Origin: Candidatus Contendibacter sp.
Lineage (GTDB): Bacteria > Pseudomonadota > Gammaproteobacteria > Competibacterales > Competibacteraceae
Reading direction: 5' to 3'
Assembly (NCBI GenBank): GCA_029624675.1
Contig: JARSSP010000031.1
Coordinates: 43,400-107,399, forward strand
DNA: 64,000 nt
Part shown: positions 1-9,400 of the stretch, one piece after another
How the letters are laid out: each line of letters opens with the position of its first letter
Numbering within the stretch: the first letter of the stretch is position 1
The notes under the pieces: generated by a model
The model's database searches: none
Told to the model about the DNA's origin: nothing
What the model saw: only the letters and a program-made list of their open reading frames with translations
Program-made: the position numbers and the translations under genes

Positions 1-695
1 AGTACCTGTTTGAACACCTGCTCCAAACTCAGACCCGGAATGCTCATGGCCGCCAACAGATTTTGGGTGTAGGGACTGTTGCGGCCGGTTCCGTCCTTCG
101 AGATCGCGCCCGGCGCGGTGGCGTAGGCGATGAAGGTGCCGGCCGGGCCGTCCATCCGCGCCAGTCCCCGGTTGCCGAGGCTGCGGGCGAAGGGATTGTT
201 GCGGCAGGCATCAAGAATCACGATGTTGAGACCGTTACCGGCCGATTCCATCGCCCGCAGCACAGCGTCGGCGTCCACGCCCTCGTCCGGGATTTCGAAT
301 TCCTGGCGAATATCCACGCCGACGGGAATTAGGTAGTTTTGGCCCTTGAGCTGGACCCCGTGGCCGGCGTAGTAGAACAAGCCGATGCCGCGTTTTTGGC
401 GCAGTTGCTGCTCGAATTCGCGCAGGGCCTGGCGCAGGGTCTGGCGGTCGGCGTCGAACCGTTCGATGACCTGAAAACCCAGTTCGCGCAGTTTCGCCGC
501 CATGTCGCGGGCGTCGTTGACAGGATTGCGCAACGGCGCGTCGCCGTAGGCACCGTTGCCGATCACCAGGGCGGTTCGAGGTTCGGTGGGAGCCGCGCTG
601 GCGCCTAGCCAGGGAATCAACCCAAGCAGGACGATGCTCAGCCAAAGTCTGGAACGCCCGCTCAAAAAACGAATGACACGCGCAAGGAAATTCAT
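1..695 (-). CDS. Caspase-like (peptidase C14) exported protein, partial
   Basis: The gene enters from its ATG at 695 and runs off the left edge, so about 231 codons are visible and the C-terminus is missing. The first 35 or so residues have several Arg followed by a hydrophobic core (WLSIVLLGLIPWLGASA), which looks like a Sec signal peptide. The caspase fold follows: TALVIGNGAY (first strand), YYAGHG with the catalytic His near residue 112, and DACRNNPF with the catalytic Cys near residue 164. Proteins of this metacaspase/orthocaspase group are Cys peptidases, often specific for basic residues; the substrate here is unknown. No clear Shine-Dalgarno precedes the ATG. It is divergent from the lipoprotein operon starting at 953. 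Confidence 0.88.
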   Translation of the reverse strand, partial: MNFLARVIRFLSGRSRLWLSIVLLGLIPWLGASAAPTEPRTALVIGNGAYGDAPLRNPVNDARDMAAKLRELGFQVIERFDADRQTLRQALREFEQQLRQKRGIGLFYYAGHGVQLKGQNYLIPVGVDIRQEFEIPDEGVDADAVLRAMESAGNGLNIVILDACRNNPFARSLGNRGLARMDGPAGTFIAYATAPGAISKDGTGRNSPYTQNLLAAMSIPGLSLEQVFKQV

Positions 696-952
696 GGTTG
701 CCAAGGTTCGAGAAAACGGGATGAGATGGGGGAATGGAACAATGGATTTGCCCGCCACCGGCTGAATGGTGGCTTAACCGGCCGCCACTGCTATCATTGT
801 ATCGGCAAACCGCTGGAACGGATTTGATCCAGCCGCCTTGACCTTGCGGGCAGACGGCACGGTTGAGGCCGATAATCCCCGCTGGCGCGTCGACTTCTCC
901 GATCCTTCCAGAACCGCAAGGGTACCCATCACACTTCACGCAGGAGTTTTCC

Positions 953-1609
953 ATGGCCATTCATCACTCCGGTAAACCGCTTCTCATCGCCGCTCTGATC
1001 GGTGCGGCGCTATCCGGTTGCGCGGGCATGAACGATCAACAAACGACCGTCGCTCAAGGCGCGGGAGTCGGCGCGCTGCTCGGGGCCGTGGCGGGCCAGG
1101 CCATCGGCGGCAATACCCGCAGCACCCTGATCGGCGCGGCGGCCGGCGGGTTGATCGGCGCCGCCGTCGGCAGTTCCGTCGCCGAACGCAAGGCTCAGTA
1201 CGCCCGCGAGGAAGATTTCCTGATCGCCGAGATCCAGCGCAACGAGGAATTCATCCGCGAGGCCGACGCCGAGAATCGCCAGCTCTATGCGGAAATCGCC
1301 CGGCTGGACCGCGAATCGCGGCGGCTGGCCCGGGAATACCGGGCCGGGAAAGCATCCCGCGACGCCCTGGTCCAGCAAAGGAACAGTCTGCAAAAACAAC
1401 TGGCCAGGGCCAAGCAGGTCAATTCGCTGGCTGAAAAGCAACTGGCCGACGCCAACGCGGTCTATAACGAAAGCCGGCAGAAACGCGGTCCACAGGATCA
1501 ATACACGCGGAAACTCGAGGCCAACGTGACTCAACTGAAGGAAACCCGCCAGCAATCCAGCCAGAACGTGGCCAGCTTGCAGAAGGTATACGACAGCATG
1601 TCGATCTAG
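953..1609 (+). CDS. Glycine-zipper lipoprotein with coiled coil
   Basis: The protein has 218 residues from the ATG at 953, which has CAGGAG seven bases upstream; an in-frame ATG at 863 would put 30 unlikely residues before the signal peptide. A lipoprotein signal ends in a lipobox-like LSGC. Next comes a glycine-rich segment (GAGVGALLGAVAGQAIGG and LIGAAAGGLIGAAVGS), typical of glycine-zipper domains that insert in or pack against the outer membrane. The rest is a charged, helical, coiled-coil region rich in Glu, Arg and Gln. It is probably a periplasm-facing outer-membrane lipoprotein. It is followed within 65 bp by a second lipoprotein of similar design, so the two probably work together. 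No specific function is recognised. Confidence 0.85.
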   Translation: MAIHHSGKPLLIAALIGAALSGCAGMNDQQTTVAQGAGVGALLGAVAGQAIGGNTRSTLIGAAAGGLIGAAVGSSVAERKAQYAREEDFLIAEIQRNEEFIREADAENRQLYAEIARLDRESRRLAREYRAGKASRDALVQQRNSLQKQLARAKQVNSLAEKQLADANAVYNESRQKRGPQDQYTRKLEANVTQLKETRQQSSQNVASLQKVYDSMSI

Positions 1610-1674
1610 CCCTTCCAGCGGTGGCGTCCTTCCTCCGCCGGGGCGTGGATATTCGAAAACGAGAGGTTTGCAAG

Positions 1675-2175
1675 ATGGGGAACTTTCGACTGGGCGTCGT
1701 GCTGAGCGGCGCGCTTATCCTGGGTGGCTGCGCTACCGACCCGACCAACGACCCCCGGTCCGGCGGCTTCTTCGGCGGGGTGCGCGGCCTGGCGGCCGGC
1801 GACTACGACGCACGCCAGCAGATCCTGCAAGGCCAACGGGACGACAGCCTGAACCAGCTTCGCGCCCTGCGCGAGGAAGGCGACGCGTTGGAAGCCGAAC
1901 GGCAAATGAAGGCCAGCGAAGTCGCCGCGCAGCGCCGTCAACTCTCCGCGCTCAAGGCCCGCAACCGGGAATTGGCCGGGCGCATCAACCAACTGCAACA
2001 CTCCAAGGCCGCCACCGAGCAGCGCACCGCCGAACTGCGTCGGCGGCAACAGCAACTCACCCAGGACATCGAGACGTTCGAAACCCAGCTTGACCGGGGC
2101 CAGCTCAGCGCGGCTCAGGCCGACTCCAGGCGGCTCAGCCTGGAGCGGCAGTACGACGCCATCAAGAACCTGTAA
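1675..2175 (+). CDS. Coiled-coil lipoprotein
   Basis: The protein has 166 residues. The start at 1675 is chosen because it gives a clean lipoprotein signal (GNFRLGVVLSGALILGGC) and has GAGAGG about 8 bases upstream; an earlier in-frame ATG at 1621 would bury the signal. After the lipidated Cys there is a short Gly/Pro linker (TDPTNDPRSGGFFGGVRG), then about 110 residues of charged heptad-like helix containing many Gln, Arg and Glu. It sits between the glycine-zipper lipoprotein and two TPR genes on the same strand, suggesting one envelope-associated operon. It is not assigned to a named family. Confidence 0.8.
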   Translation: MGNFRLGVVLSGALILGGCATDPTNDPRSGGFFGGVRGLAAGDYDARQQILQGQRDDSLNQLRALREEGDALEAERQMKASEVAAQRRQLSALKARNRELAGRINQLQHSKAATEQRTAELRRRQQQLTQDIETFETQLDRGQLSAAQADSRRLSLERQYDAIKNL

Positions 2176-2193
2176 GGCGGCGCGGAGCGCGGC

Positions 2194-2889
2194 ATGAACG
2201 GCGGTTTCCGGGGGGCGGCGTGGCTGTTGGCGGTAGGGTGCGCCACGACGCCCGCGCTCGCCCAGGACAGCGAACGGAGCCGCTATTACATCCAGCAGAT
2301 GATCGAGCTGGCCGCCACTAACGATGAGGCCGGAGTGAACGCGATGCAACGGATGCTGGAGCAGGAGCCAAGGCCCGCGCCGCGCGATCCGGCGGCGGCG
2401 CGCGCGGCGCTGCAACGTGGACAAGCAGCCTTGCGAACGGGGGATCTGAACGTGGCACTGACCGCGTTCCAACAGGCGGGTCGCGACGATCCTGGCAACG
2501 TCGACGCTGTCAACCATCTGGGGCTGGTCGAGCGCAAGCTCGGCCAGTTTCCGGACGCGGAACGCGATCTTCAGCGGGCATTGGCCCTGGAGCCCACCCG
2601 GGCGAGCGCCTGGTTCCAACTCGCTCAAGTCTACGGGCTCAGCGAGGATGGTCGGCGGGCGCGCGGCGCGCTGGCCAATACCTACCGGTTCGCCCAGAAC
2701 CCGATGCGTGCCGAGGAAATCCTGCGCAACATCGCCGAAAGCGAGGCGTCCGACACTCTGCGCACCGCCGCCGTGGAAACCCTACGTTTGTATCAATTGC
2801 CGGTGGAAGTAGTCATCGTGCCGCCGCTGCCGGCCAATCCGGGCATTGTCCCGTTGATGACCGCGCCGGCTTCCGGCCGAAAGCCATGA
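2194..2889 (+). CDS. Exported TPR protein
   Basis: The protein has 231 residues, with GGAG six bases before the ATG. A hydrophobic N-terminus (AAWLLAVGCATTPALAQ) looks like a signal peptide. Residues about 75-160 form tetratricopeptide repeats, for example LRTGDLNVALTAFQQAGRDD and KLGQFPDAERDLQRALALEP. The segment YYIQQMIELAATNDEAGVN just after the signal peptide recurs in the next gene (YHIQQMIVQSAANDEAGVQ), so the two are paralogues over their N-terminal ~200 residues. The stop overlaps the ATG of the next gene (ATGA), indicating translational coupling. It probably scaffolds proteins in the periplasm; the partners are unknown. Confidence 0.82.
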   Translation: MNGGFRGAAWLLAVGCATTPALAQDSERSRYYIQQMIELAATNDEAGVNAMQRMLEQEPRPAPRDPAAARAALQRGQAALRTGDLNVALTAFQQAGRDDPGNVDAVNHLGLVERKLGQFPDAERDLQRALALEPTRASAWFQLAQVYGLSEDGRRARGALANTYRFAQNPMRAEEILRNIAESEASDTLRTAAVETLRLYQLPVEVVIVPPLPANPGIVPLMTAPASGRKP

Positions 2890-4349
2890 CCAGCCGCCTT
2901 GCTCCGCTGGCGTTGCTGGTGCTGCTGTCCGGTCCGTCGTCCGCCGGCGCCGGCCAATACGAGACCCTTGATTACCACATCCAGCAGATGATCGTTCAGT
3001 CAGCCGCCAACGACGAAGCCGGCGTGCAGACCTTCCGCGAGCAATTGGACAACTTGCGCCGACCGGAAGCCGGCGACGCGGCCCAGGCCCAGCCCTTGTT
3101 TCAGCAGGGGTTGGACTACCTGAACCATAACCAGCCCAAGGAAGCGCTGTCCGCGTTTCGCCAGGCGTTCATCGCCGATCCCGCCGACGCGGAAACCGCC
3201 GGTCAGCTTGGCTTCAGCTATCTGCGGTTAGGTCGGCTGAAGGAAGCGGAACGCCTGCTGGTCTATGCGCTGGCGCTGGCTCCAGCCCGGTCCGCTTCCT
3301 GGCTGCATCTGGGGCAGGTGTACGGTCAGAGCGGCGACGCCACCCGGTCCGCCGGGGCGTTCGCCAACGCTTACCGTTTCGCCCAGGATCGGCCGCGACT
3401 GGCGGGCCAATTGCGGCAATTGGCCGCGACCGACTCGGCGGACGCCGTCCGCGCCGGCGCTGCGCAAGCGCTGCGGCCGGGACAATCCGCGCCCGCCACC
3501 CAATTGCCGGCCGCCGGCAAATCCACGTCCGTAGCCGATCTTCCACCGCCGGCTGTGGCCACGCCGGTTCCGGTCTCACCCCCCGTCGCGCCACCGACGG
3601 CGCGAACGGCGGACCCTGCCCCCAGTACCCCGCCCGCCGGCGGCGCCCTGCTGGATTCGCTGCGGCAGGGTCTGTCCAACTTGGCAAAACCGGCGAACAC
3701 CACTGCGCCCAATGTTGGCTTGCGCCCGATGTCGGTGGCGGTGGGCGACAATCCAGGACAACAAATTTACCAGAACAGCATTCCACGCACCTGCCTGATC
3801 GTCACCTTCCGCAACGGCAAGACGGACAGCCTGGGCAGTGGCCTGCTGGTTTCGGCCGACGGGCTGGTCGTCACCAACCACCACGTCATTGAGAATGCCG
3901 ACAACCTTGCGGTCAAATGCGGGGAGCGCGAGTCGGTCGCCCGCGTCGGCAAGCGCAGCAAGGAACCCGATTTGGCGCTGTTGATGACTACGCTGAACCG
4001 TGTGGACGGTTTCGTGCTCAACGATGCCTACAGCCAGGAATTGATCGGGCTGGAGGTGTTCGTGATCGGTAATCCCTACGGGCTGGAAGGAACATTCTCG
4101 ACAGGCGTGATCAGCGGACTACGCGAGATCGATGGGGTTCGCTACTTCCAGATTTCCGCGCCGATCAGTCCTGGCAACAGCGGGGGGCCAGTAATCCTGC
4201 GGGACGGCAGCGTGATCGGCATCGCCACCATGGGCCTGAAGAAAGGCCAAAACCTCAACTTCGCCATTGCCGCCGCCGAATTGATCCACTCTGGGCTGTT
4301 CGACCCAAACCGGATGAAAATAAGCGCGGCGCGGGGCAAGAATCCGTGA
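2886..4349 (+). CDS. TPR-trypsin-like (HtrA/DegP-type) serine protease fusion
   Basis: The protein has 487 residues. A signal peptide (LAPLALLVLLSGPSSAGA) precedes a TPR half (residues ~20-200) paralogous to the preceding gene. A Pro/Ala/Thr-rich linker (~205-250) follows, then a chymotrypsin-fold protease domain. The catalytic triad is readable: His in TNHHVIE (near residue 333), Asp in EPDLAL (near 362) and Ser in PGNSGGPV (near 432). The protease half resembles the S1C/HtrA group, but no PDZ domain follows, as the protein ends about 55 residues after the Ser. TPRs therefore replace PDZ domains as the likely substrate-binding module. It overlaps the previous gene by 4 bp. Likely periplasmic. 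Confidence 0.87.
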   Translation: MTSRLAPLALLVLLSGPSSAGAGQYETLDYHIQQMIVQSAANDEAGVQTFREQLDNLRRPEAGDAAQAQPLFQQGLDYLNHNQPKEALSAFRQAFIADPADAETAGQLGFSYLRLGRLKEAERLLVYALALAPARSASWLHLGQVYGQSGDATRSAGAFANAYRFAQDRPRLAGQLRQLAATDSADAVRAGAAQALRPGQSAPATQLPAAGKSTSVADLPPPAVATPVPVSPPVAPPTARTADPAPSTPPAGGALLDSLRQGLSNLAKPANTTAPNVGLRPMSVAVGDNPGQQIYQNSIPRTCLIVTFRNGKTDSLGSGLLVSADGLVVTNHHVIENADNLAVKCGERESVARVGKRSKEPDLALLMTTLNRVDGFVLNDAYSQELIGLEVFVIGNPYGLEGTFSTGVISGLREIDGVRYFQISAPISPGNSGGPVILRDGSVIGIATMGLKKGQNLNFAIAAAELIHSGLFDPNRMKISAARGKNP

Positions 4350-4385
4350 TCCAGCTTTGCTATGGAAATGGCGGCCATCGATTCA

Positions 4386-4629
4386 GAGGCTGTCGAAAAA
4401 CTCCCCACTGATTTTCAAGAAATATTTTTGTTGGACCTACTGCCAATCGGCTTGACCAGCTAATAGCCGCTTGACCGTTTTGTTGTCAACTTGTTGAAAT
4501 ACATCAATTATCTCAAGCTGTTGCGAGAGCCTTTTTTAAAGGAAACCACGGCATTCCTCATCGCGACGAATGCGGGTTTGGCGCGCGACCTTGAGCTTTG
4601 CTTTCAGCGCCAGGCTTGGGTCGCCATCG
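4386..4629 (-). mobile_element. Possible insertion-sequence end remnant next to the broken HSP90-like gene
   Basis: This stretch has no intact gene. It begins with GAGGCTGTCGAAAAACTCC at 4386-4404, which resembles the terminal repeats of several IS families. On the minus strand, from about 4629 to a TAA at 4536-4538, a frame different from the HSP90 frame reads a basic, protein-like tail (DPSLALKAKLKVARQ, then RRDEECRGFL). It could be the last ~30 codons of a transposase. The arrangement fits an IS whose 3' end was fused to the 5' part of the HSP90-like gene by insertion and deletion. I could not assign the IS family, and no second terminal repeat was found. Confidence 0.28.
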
Positions 4630-5017
4630 GTTTGCGGGTGTAAACCTCGATCCGTTCCGCGACCACAAAGGCCGACAGCAGGCCGATGCCGAACTGGCCG
4701 ATGGTGGCGACCGCTATGGCGCGGGTGGCCAATTCGCGGGCGCGGCGGCCGGTGCCGGTGCTGCCGATGACGCTCAGGAATTCCTCAATGTCCCGCCGAT
4801 CCATGCCGGTACCGTTGTCGCTGAAACTCAAGGTGCGGGCGCGTTCATCCACGTCGATGCGAGTCTCGCCGGCCGGTTCCGGTTCGTGGACCCGGCGCAA
4901 CTGGATGCTGTCGTGGGCGGTTTGCAGCAGTTCGCGCACGAACACGTCCGGTTCCGGGTACAGGCTTTGCGCCAGCAACCGAACCAGACCCTGAAAACTG
5001 GCGCGCATCTTAGGCAT
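4604..5017 (-). pseudogene. HSP90-family (HtpG-like) chaperone, N-terminal fragment
   Basis: Only about 137 residues are present, against roughly 600 for the family. The start at 5017 has an AGGAG about 10 bases upstream. The fragment holds the N-terminal GHKL ATPase region: FVRELLQTAHDSIQLRR (the Asn of the usual ELLQNA is Thr here), SFSDNGTGMD (ATP-binding DNGxGM), FLSVIGSTGTG and GQFGIGLLSAFVVAE. It stops soon after VYTRKP at a TGA. The middle and C-terminal (dimerisation) domains are absent, so the product cannot be a working HSP90. The short flanking sequence on the truncated side looks IS-derived. It is divergent from the zinc-ribbon gene at 5146. Confidence 0.8.
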
Positions 5018-5145
5018 GGGGCGGCGATCTCCTGGATGGCGGGGGTGGCGCGAGACGCTTTGTTGGCCTCGACCCTTTAGTTTTTCCAGCGGGATTATCG
5101 CTGCTATCCTAGCAGTGTCGAGGTAGTGGAAAAGGAGCAATGACG

Positions 5146-5508
5146 ATGAGACAGGCGCTGAACATTAAGTGCTGGAAATGTGGAGAGGTATTTACGATGA
5201 GCGCCGAGCTTTCCAAAAAGCCCAACCTGCTGGTGGAGGCGGAGACTCCATGTCCCTTTTGTCAAGCGGTCAATCAGGTGATCGTTCGCGCCGATCAAGT
5301 GCAAGTCACTATTTCGTATAAGGATGGCCAGTCCGTCAAGACGCTCGAACTGGACGGGCCTGGCGCGTTGCTGGGGCAAATATTCAGGGGTCTAATGTAT
5401 TACCCGCCCCGTCCGGTTCCCGATCCGCCGCCACCCAAGCCGACCCCGCCGGACAGGCCGATCCCCCCGGACAAATTGATCCCCTCGGACCAGGAGCACT
5501 CAAAATGA
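5146..5508 (+). CDS. Small zinc-ribbon protein with proline-rich tail
   Basis: The protein has about 120 residues. Two ATGs are in frame, at 5140 and 5146. GGAG at 5134-5137 is only 2 bases from the first but 8 from the second, so 5146 is preferred. The N-terminal half has CWKCGE and, about 30 residues later, CPFCQ, a four-Cys zinc ribbon. The C-terminal ~40 residues are Pro-rich (RPVPDPPPPKPTPPD). It has no signal peptide and is probably cytoplasmic. Its stop overlaps the start of the next gene (ATGA, 5505-5508), so the two are co-translated. The function is unknown; the ribbon may bind nucleic acid or protein. Confidence 0.78.
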   Translation: MRQALNIKCWKCGEVFTMSAELSKKPNLLVEAETPCPFCQAVNQVIVRADQVQVTISYKDGQSVKTLELDGPGALLGQIFRGLMYYPPRPVPDPPPPKPTPPDRPIPPDKLIPSDQEHSK

Positions 5509-5957
5509 CCGACGTGCGCCACACCTTGCGGTTTTCCGCCCGCATGAACATCTCCTATCACGAAGGACTGGAACGCTTCTATGGTCAGTGGTTGGGCTGG
5601 TCGTCCTTCGTCTCGCTGATCCTGTCCAGCGCCGCGTTCGCCGCTCTCAGCAATCTGGTTCCGCAAAGCTTGCAACCGTTCCGTGAATGGCTGCTGGCTG
5701 CCTTGGCCTTGGTCGTGACCACGTTGAATGGCGGGGTGCTGGCGTTTGGGATGCGCGGCAAATTCATCACCCACGCGGAATTGAAGCGGAAATGGATCGA
5801 CTTTCTGGGGCGCGTGGAAACGGCCGAAGACGCGGAATTGCCCGCGCTGGAGCGCAAATTCCACGAACTCAACGCTCAGGAGCCGGCTTCCTATCCTCGC
5901 CGTCTGAATCGCGCCTATGCGGACGCCTGCACGATGCTCGGCGTCAAGCCGGTATAG
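5505..5957 (+). CDS. Two-TM protein, SLATT-like
   Basis: The protein has 150 residues and overlaps the zinc-ribbon gene by 4 bp. After a short N-terminal helix with ARMNISYHEGLERFYGQW, two closely spaced membrane segments are visible (WSSFVSLILSSAAFAAL and WLLAALALVVTTLNGGVLAF), then a charged cytoplasmic helical tail. This layout resembles SLATT domains, two-TM putative pore-forming effectors in bacterial conflict systems. That assignment rests on shape and a few residues only. The last 13 codons (YADACTMLGVKPV) lie inside the first unit of the 108-bp tandem repeat that follows. The gene lies about 440 bp upstream of the CHAT/NTPase/TPR gene on the same strand. Confidence 0.68.
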   Translation: MTDVRHTLRFSARMNISYHEGLERFYGQWLGWSSFVSLILSSAAFAALSNLVPQSLQPFREWLLAALALVVTTLNGGVLAFGMRGKFITHAELKRKWIDFLGRVETAEDAELPALERKFHELNAQEPASYPRRLNRAYADACTMLGVKPV

Positions 5958-6386
5958 CTTCGGCCCGGAAATGATTTGATCGTGTTGGGTTACGCGCTGC
6001 GCGCTAACCCAACCTACATCTACTATGCGGACGCCTGTACGATGCTCGGCGTCAAGCCGGTATAGCTTCGGCCCGGAAATGATTTGATCGTGTTGGGTTA
6101 CGCGCTGCGCGCTAACCCAACCTACATCTACTATGCGGACGCCTGTACGATGCTCGGCGTCAAGCCGGTATAGCTTCGACCCGGAAATGATTTGATCGTA
6201 TTGGGTTACGCGCTGCGCGCTAACCCAACCTACATCTACTATGCGGACGCCTGCACGATGCTCGGCGTCAAGCCGGTATAGCTTCGGCCCGGAGATGATT
6301 TGTAGGTTGGGTTAGGCCGTGGCCGTAACCCAACATTTTGATCGTGTTGGGTTACGCGCTGCGCGCTAACCCAACCTACATCTGCT
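5916..6386 (+). repeat. 108-bp tandem repeat (4 units) containing a palindromic REP-like element
   Basis: Units begin at 5916, 6024, 6132 and 6240, exactly 108 bp apart and nearly identical. Each unit carries the last 13 codons and TAG stop of the upstream two-TM gene, then an intergenic part with a near-perfect inverted repeat (GTTGGGTTACGCGC / GCGCGCTAACCCAAC). The fourth unit is interrupted at about 6301-6337 by another palindrome of the same type (GTTGGGTTAGGCC / GGCCGTAACCCAAC). The whole ~440-bp gap between the two-TM gene and the CHAT gene is made of these repeats. They could act as hairpins in the transcript, as REP-type elements or as a variable-number tandem repeat. Confidence 0.93.
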
Positions 6387-6401
6387 GTAAGGGACTCCAC
6401 C

Positions 6402-9400
6402 ATGCCCGCCCATCTCCACGCGCCGCTGATTTTGCAGCCGCCCGCCGATTTGGCCAGCCGCTTTCCTCATGTGCTCAGCCTGGCTCAACAACTGTCGCTG
6501 AAGTACGTGCATCGGTACGTGGTGACGGAACAGGATTTACAAACCGTGGGCGATGCGCTGTGGCAAACGCTGGGCGCGGACGAGGCGCTCGCCGCCGCGC
6601 GCCAGGCCGCCGGGACGCGGATTTTGCCGCTGATTCTCGAAAGCGCCGATTCGCTGGTGCAGTCCTTGCCGTGGGAATGCCTGCATCATCCCGAACACGG
6701 CTTTCTCGGCAAGCATCCCGGTTTCAGCCTGACACGCCGCTTGTCCGCTGCGCCGTCCGCCGCCGCCGAACCGCCCAAGGGTCCGCTGAAAGTCCTGTTG
6801 TTCACCGCCTTGCCCGACGATCTGGATCAGGAGAAGGAACGGCTGGACACGGAAAGCGAGCAGGCGAACGTGCTGGAGGCGCTCGATCCATTGATCCATC
6901 AAGGGTTGGTGCAATTGACGACGCCCGACGACGGGCGCTTCGATCATTTTCGGCAACTGCTTCGAGAGCAGGAATTTCATCTGGTGTTCCTGAGTGGCCA
7001 CGGCAAGTTCAACGCCGATCCGCTGTTGGGGCCGACGGGCGCGTGGTTTTGGTTCGAGGGCGCGGATGGCCGGAGTCATCCAGTGGAAGGTAAGGAACTG
7101 GCGCAAGCGTTTTCGGGAACCGCCGTGCAAGCGGTGGTGCTGTCGGCCTGTCAATCGGGTAAATCGGCATCCGTCGATCTCGGTTCCAGCCTGGCGACGC
7201 GCTTGCTGCACGCGGGTTTGCCGCAGGTGGTGGGGATGCGGGAATCCATTCTGGACGTAGCGGGCATCCACTTTGCCCATGCCTTGTGCAAGGCGCTGGG
7301 CCGCCAGGAACGGCTGGACGTCGCGCTGCAAGCGGCGCGGGAAGCCATCGCCGAAGCGCCCGCGCTGGCCGGGCCGCGTAAGGACTTGTCCGGCGCGACG
7401 GAGTGGAGTCGGGGCCAGTGGTGCTTGCCCTTGCTGTACAGCCGCGACCCGGCGCAACCCTTGATCGACTGGCAATTTCAGCCAGTCCCGCTGCAACCGC
7501 CGTTGGAGCGGTATCACGACATCGCCGGTATGCCATTGCCCGCCGCATTCATCGGGCGACGGCGGGAACTGCGGGAGCTGGGGCAAATCGTGTACGGCGG
7601 CCGACCGGGGCAATGTTTGCTGACTGGTGCGGGTGGCCAAGGCAAAACCAGTCTGGCCGGACGTTTGGCGCAACGCCTGGAAGCCTGTGACTGGCTGGTA
7701 CGGGCCTACACGGCGCGGCAGGAGAACAACTGGAAAGATTTCGTCACTGAGTTGCAGTTTTGCTTGGCGGAATCACTGAGGGAACAGGTCAATCGTGCGT
7801 TGTTGCGTTGCCGGACGGAAACCGACAAGGCGCGGTTGATCTTGCGAGCGCTGTTGCAGCAGACCGGCAACAAGCTGGCGCTGGTGTTCGACAATCTGGA
7901 AACCCTGCAAGACCCAGCCACGGGGCGAATCACCGACGACGCGGTGGCCGCGTGGCTGGACGCCTGCAAGCCGGTGGGTTCCGACCCCGCGCCGGTGGTG
8001 TTGGTCACGTCGCGCTGGGCGATTCCCGGTTGGGAGGATGATCGGCGGGTGCAGCGGCCACTTGGACCGCCGCTGTACGGGGATTTTCTGCGCTATCACC
8101 AGCAGTTGGGTGGAGCACCGTGGGGCGCGGAGCGGTTGCGCCGTTTGTACGAAGCGTTGGGCGGCAATTTCAAGGGTCTGGAATTTTTCCACGCTTTGAA
8201 CCAAGTAGCCGGGGATGACGAGGCGTTTCTCCAACAACTGGAGCACTCCAGGAAGAAGCTACAACTCCACATGATGGTGGAGAAGCTGGTCGGTTATCTG
8301 CAACCGGACGAGCGGGAATTGCTGAACCGGCTGCGCGCCTATCTCGCGCCGACGTTTGCGAATGGAGTGCGCATCATCGCCCAGGGTTTGGCCGAGCCGG
8401 AGCGGTTGTTGCAGCGGTTGGTTGGGCTGTCGCTGGTGGACGTGGAGATGGAACCGACATTGGACTTGCCGCGTTACCGACTGTCGCCGGTGGTGGCGGA
8501 CTGGCTGCAAGCGCATGAGCCGGAACCGGCCAGCGACATTCGGCAAGGCGCAGCGCGGTATCAGCGTTGGGTGTTCGAGAATCTGCTAGAGACTCTGGAA
8601 CAGGCGCTCATCGCGCATGAAGCCTTGCGGCAGAGCGGCTTGGAAGAAGAGGCGGCACGGTTCGCGCTGGGCACTATCGTTCCTTACTTTGACCGCATCG
8701 GGCTGTATCACACCCTGCTCAAGGAATGGCTGCCCGCCTTGCGGGAAAACCAGAATCAGGAATTGCGGGCGAGGGCACTAAACCAATCTGGCAAAACTTG
8801 CCTTCATGTCAGCCAGTACGACGAAGCCAAGCTATTTTTGGAAGACTCGCTGGCCCTCCGCCGGGCCATCGGCGACCGGGCGGGAGAAGGCGCGACCCTC
8901 AATAACCTCTCGCAGATTTACGATGCGCGCGGGGATTACGACACGGCGCTGCGCTATCTGGAGGAGTCGCTGGCCCTCCAACGAGCCATCGGCGACCGGG
9001 CCGGCGAAGGCGCGACCCTCAGTAACCTCTCGGGAATTTACCAGGTACGCGGGGATTACGACACGGCGCTGCGCTATCTGGAGGATTCGCTGGCCCTCCA
9101 ACGAGCCATCGGCGACCGGTCGGGAGAAGGCGCGACCCTCAATAACCTCTCGCAGATTTACGATGCGCGCGGGGATTACGACACGGCGCTGCGCTATCTG
9201 GAGGATTCGCTGGCCATCTTCCGGACCATCGGCGACCGGGCCGGCGAAGGCACAACCCTCGGCAACCTTTCAGCGCTTTATCGTGCGCGCGGGGATTTGG
9301 ATACAGCGCTGTGCCATCTGGAGGAATCGCTGGCTATATGCCGGGCTATCAGCGACCGGGTCGGCGAAGGCAGAACCCTCAACAACCTCTCGCAGGTTTA

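Noticed and set aside
235..960. Long minus-strand reading frame over the caspase gene
   Set aside because: It lies in another frame on the same strand as the caspase gene, has no recognisable domain, and the caspase frame contains clear catalytic motifs and a signal peptide.
5916..6386. CRISPR array
   Set aside because: Whole 108-bp units are repeated without variable spacers.
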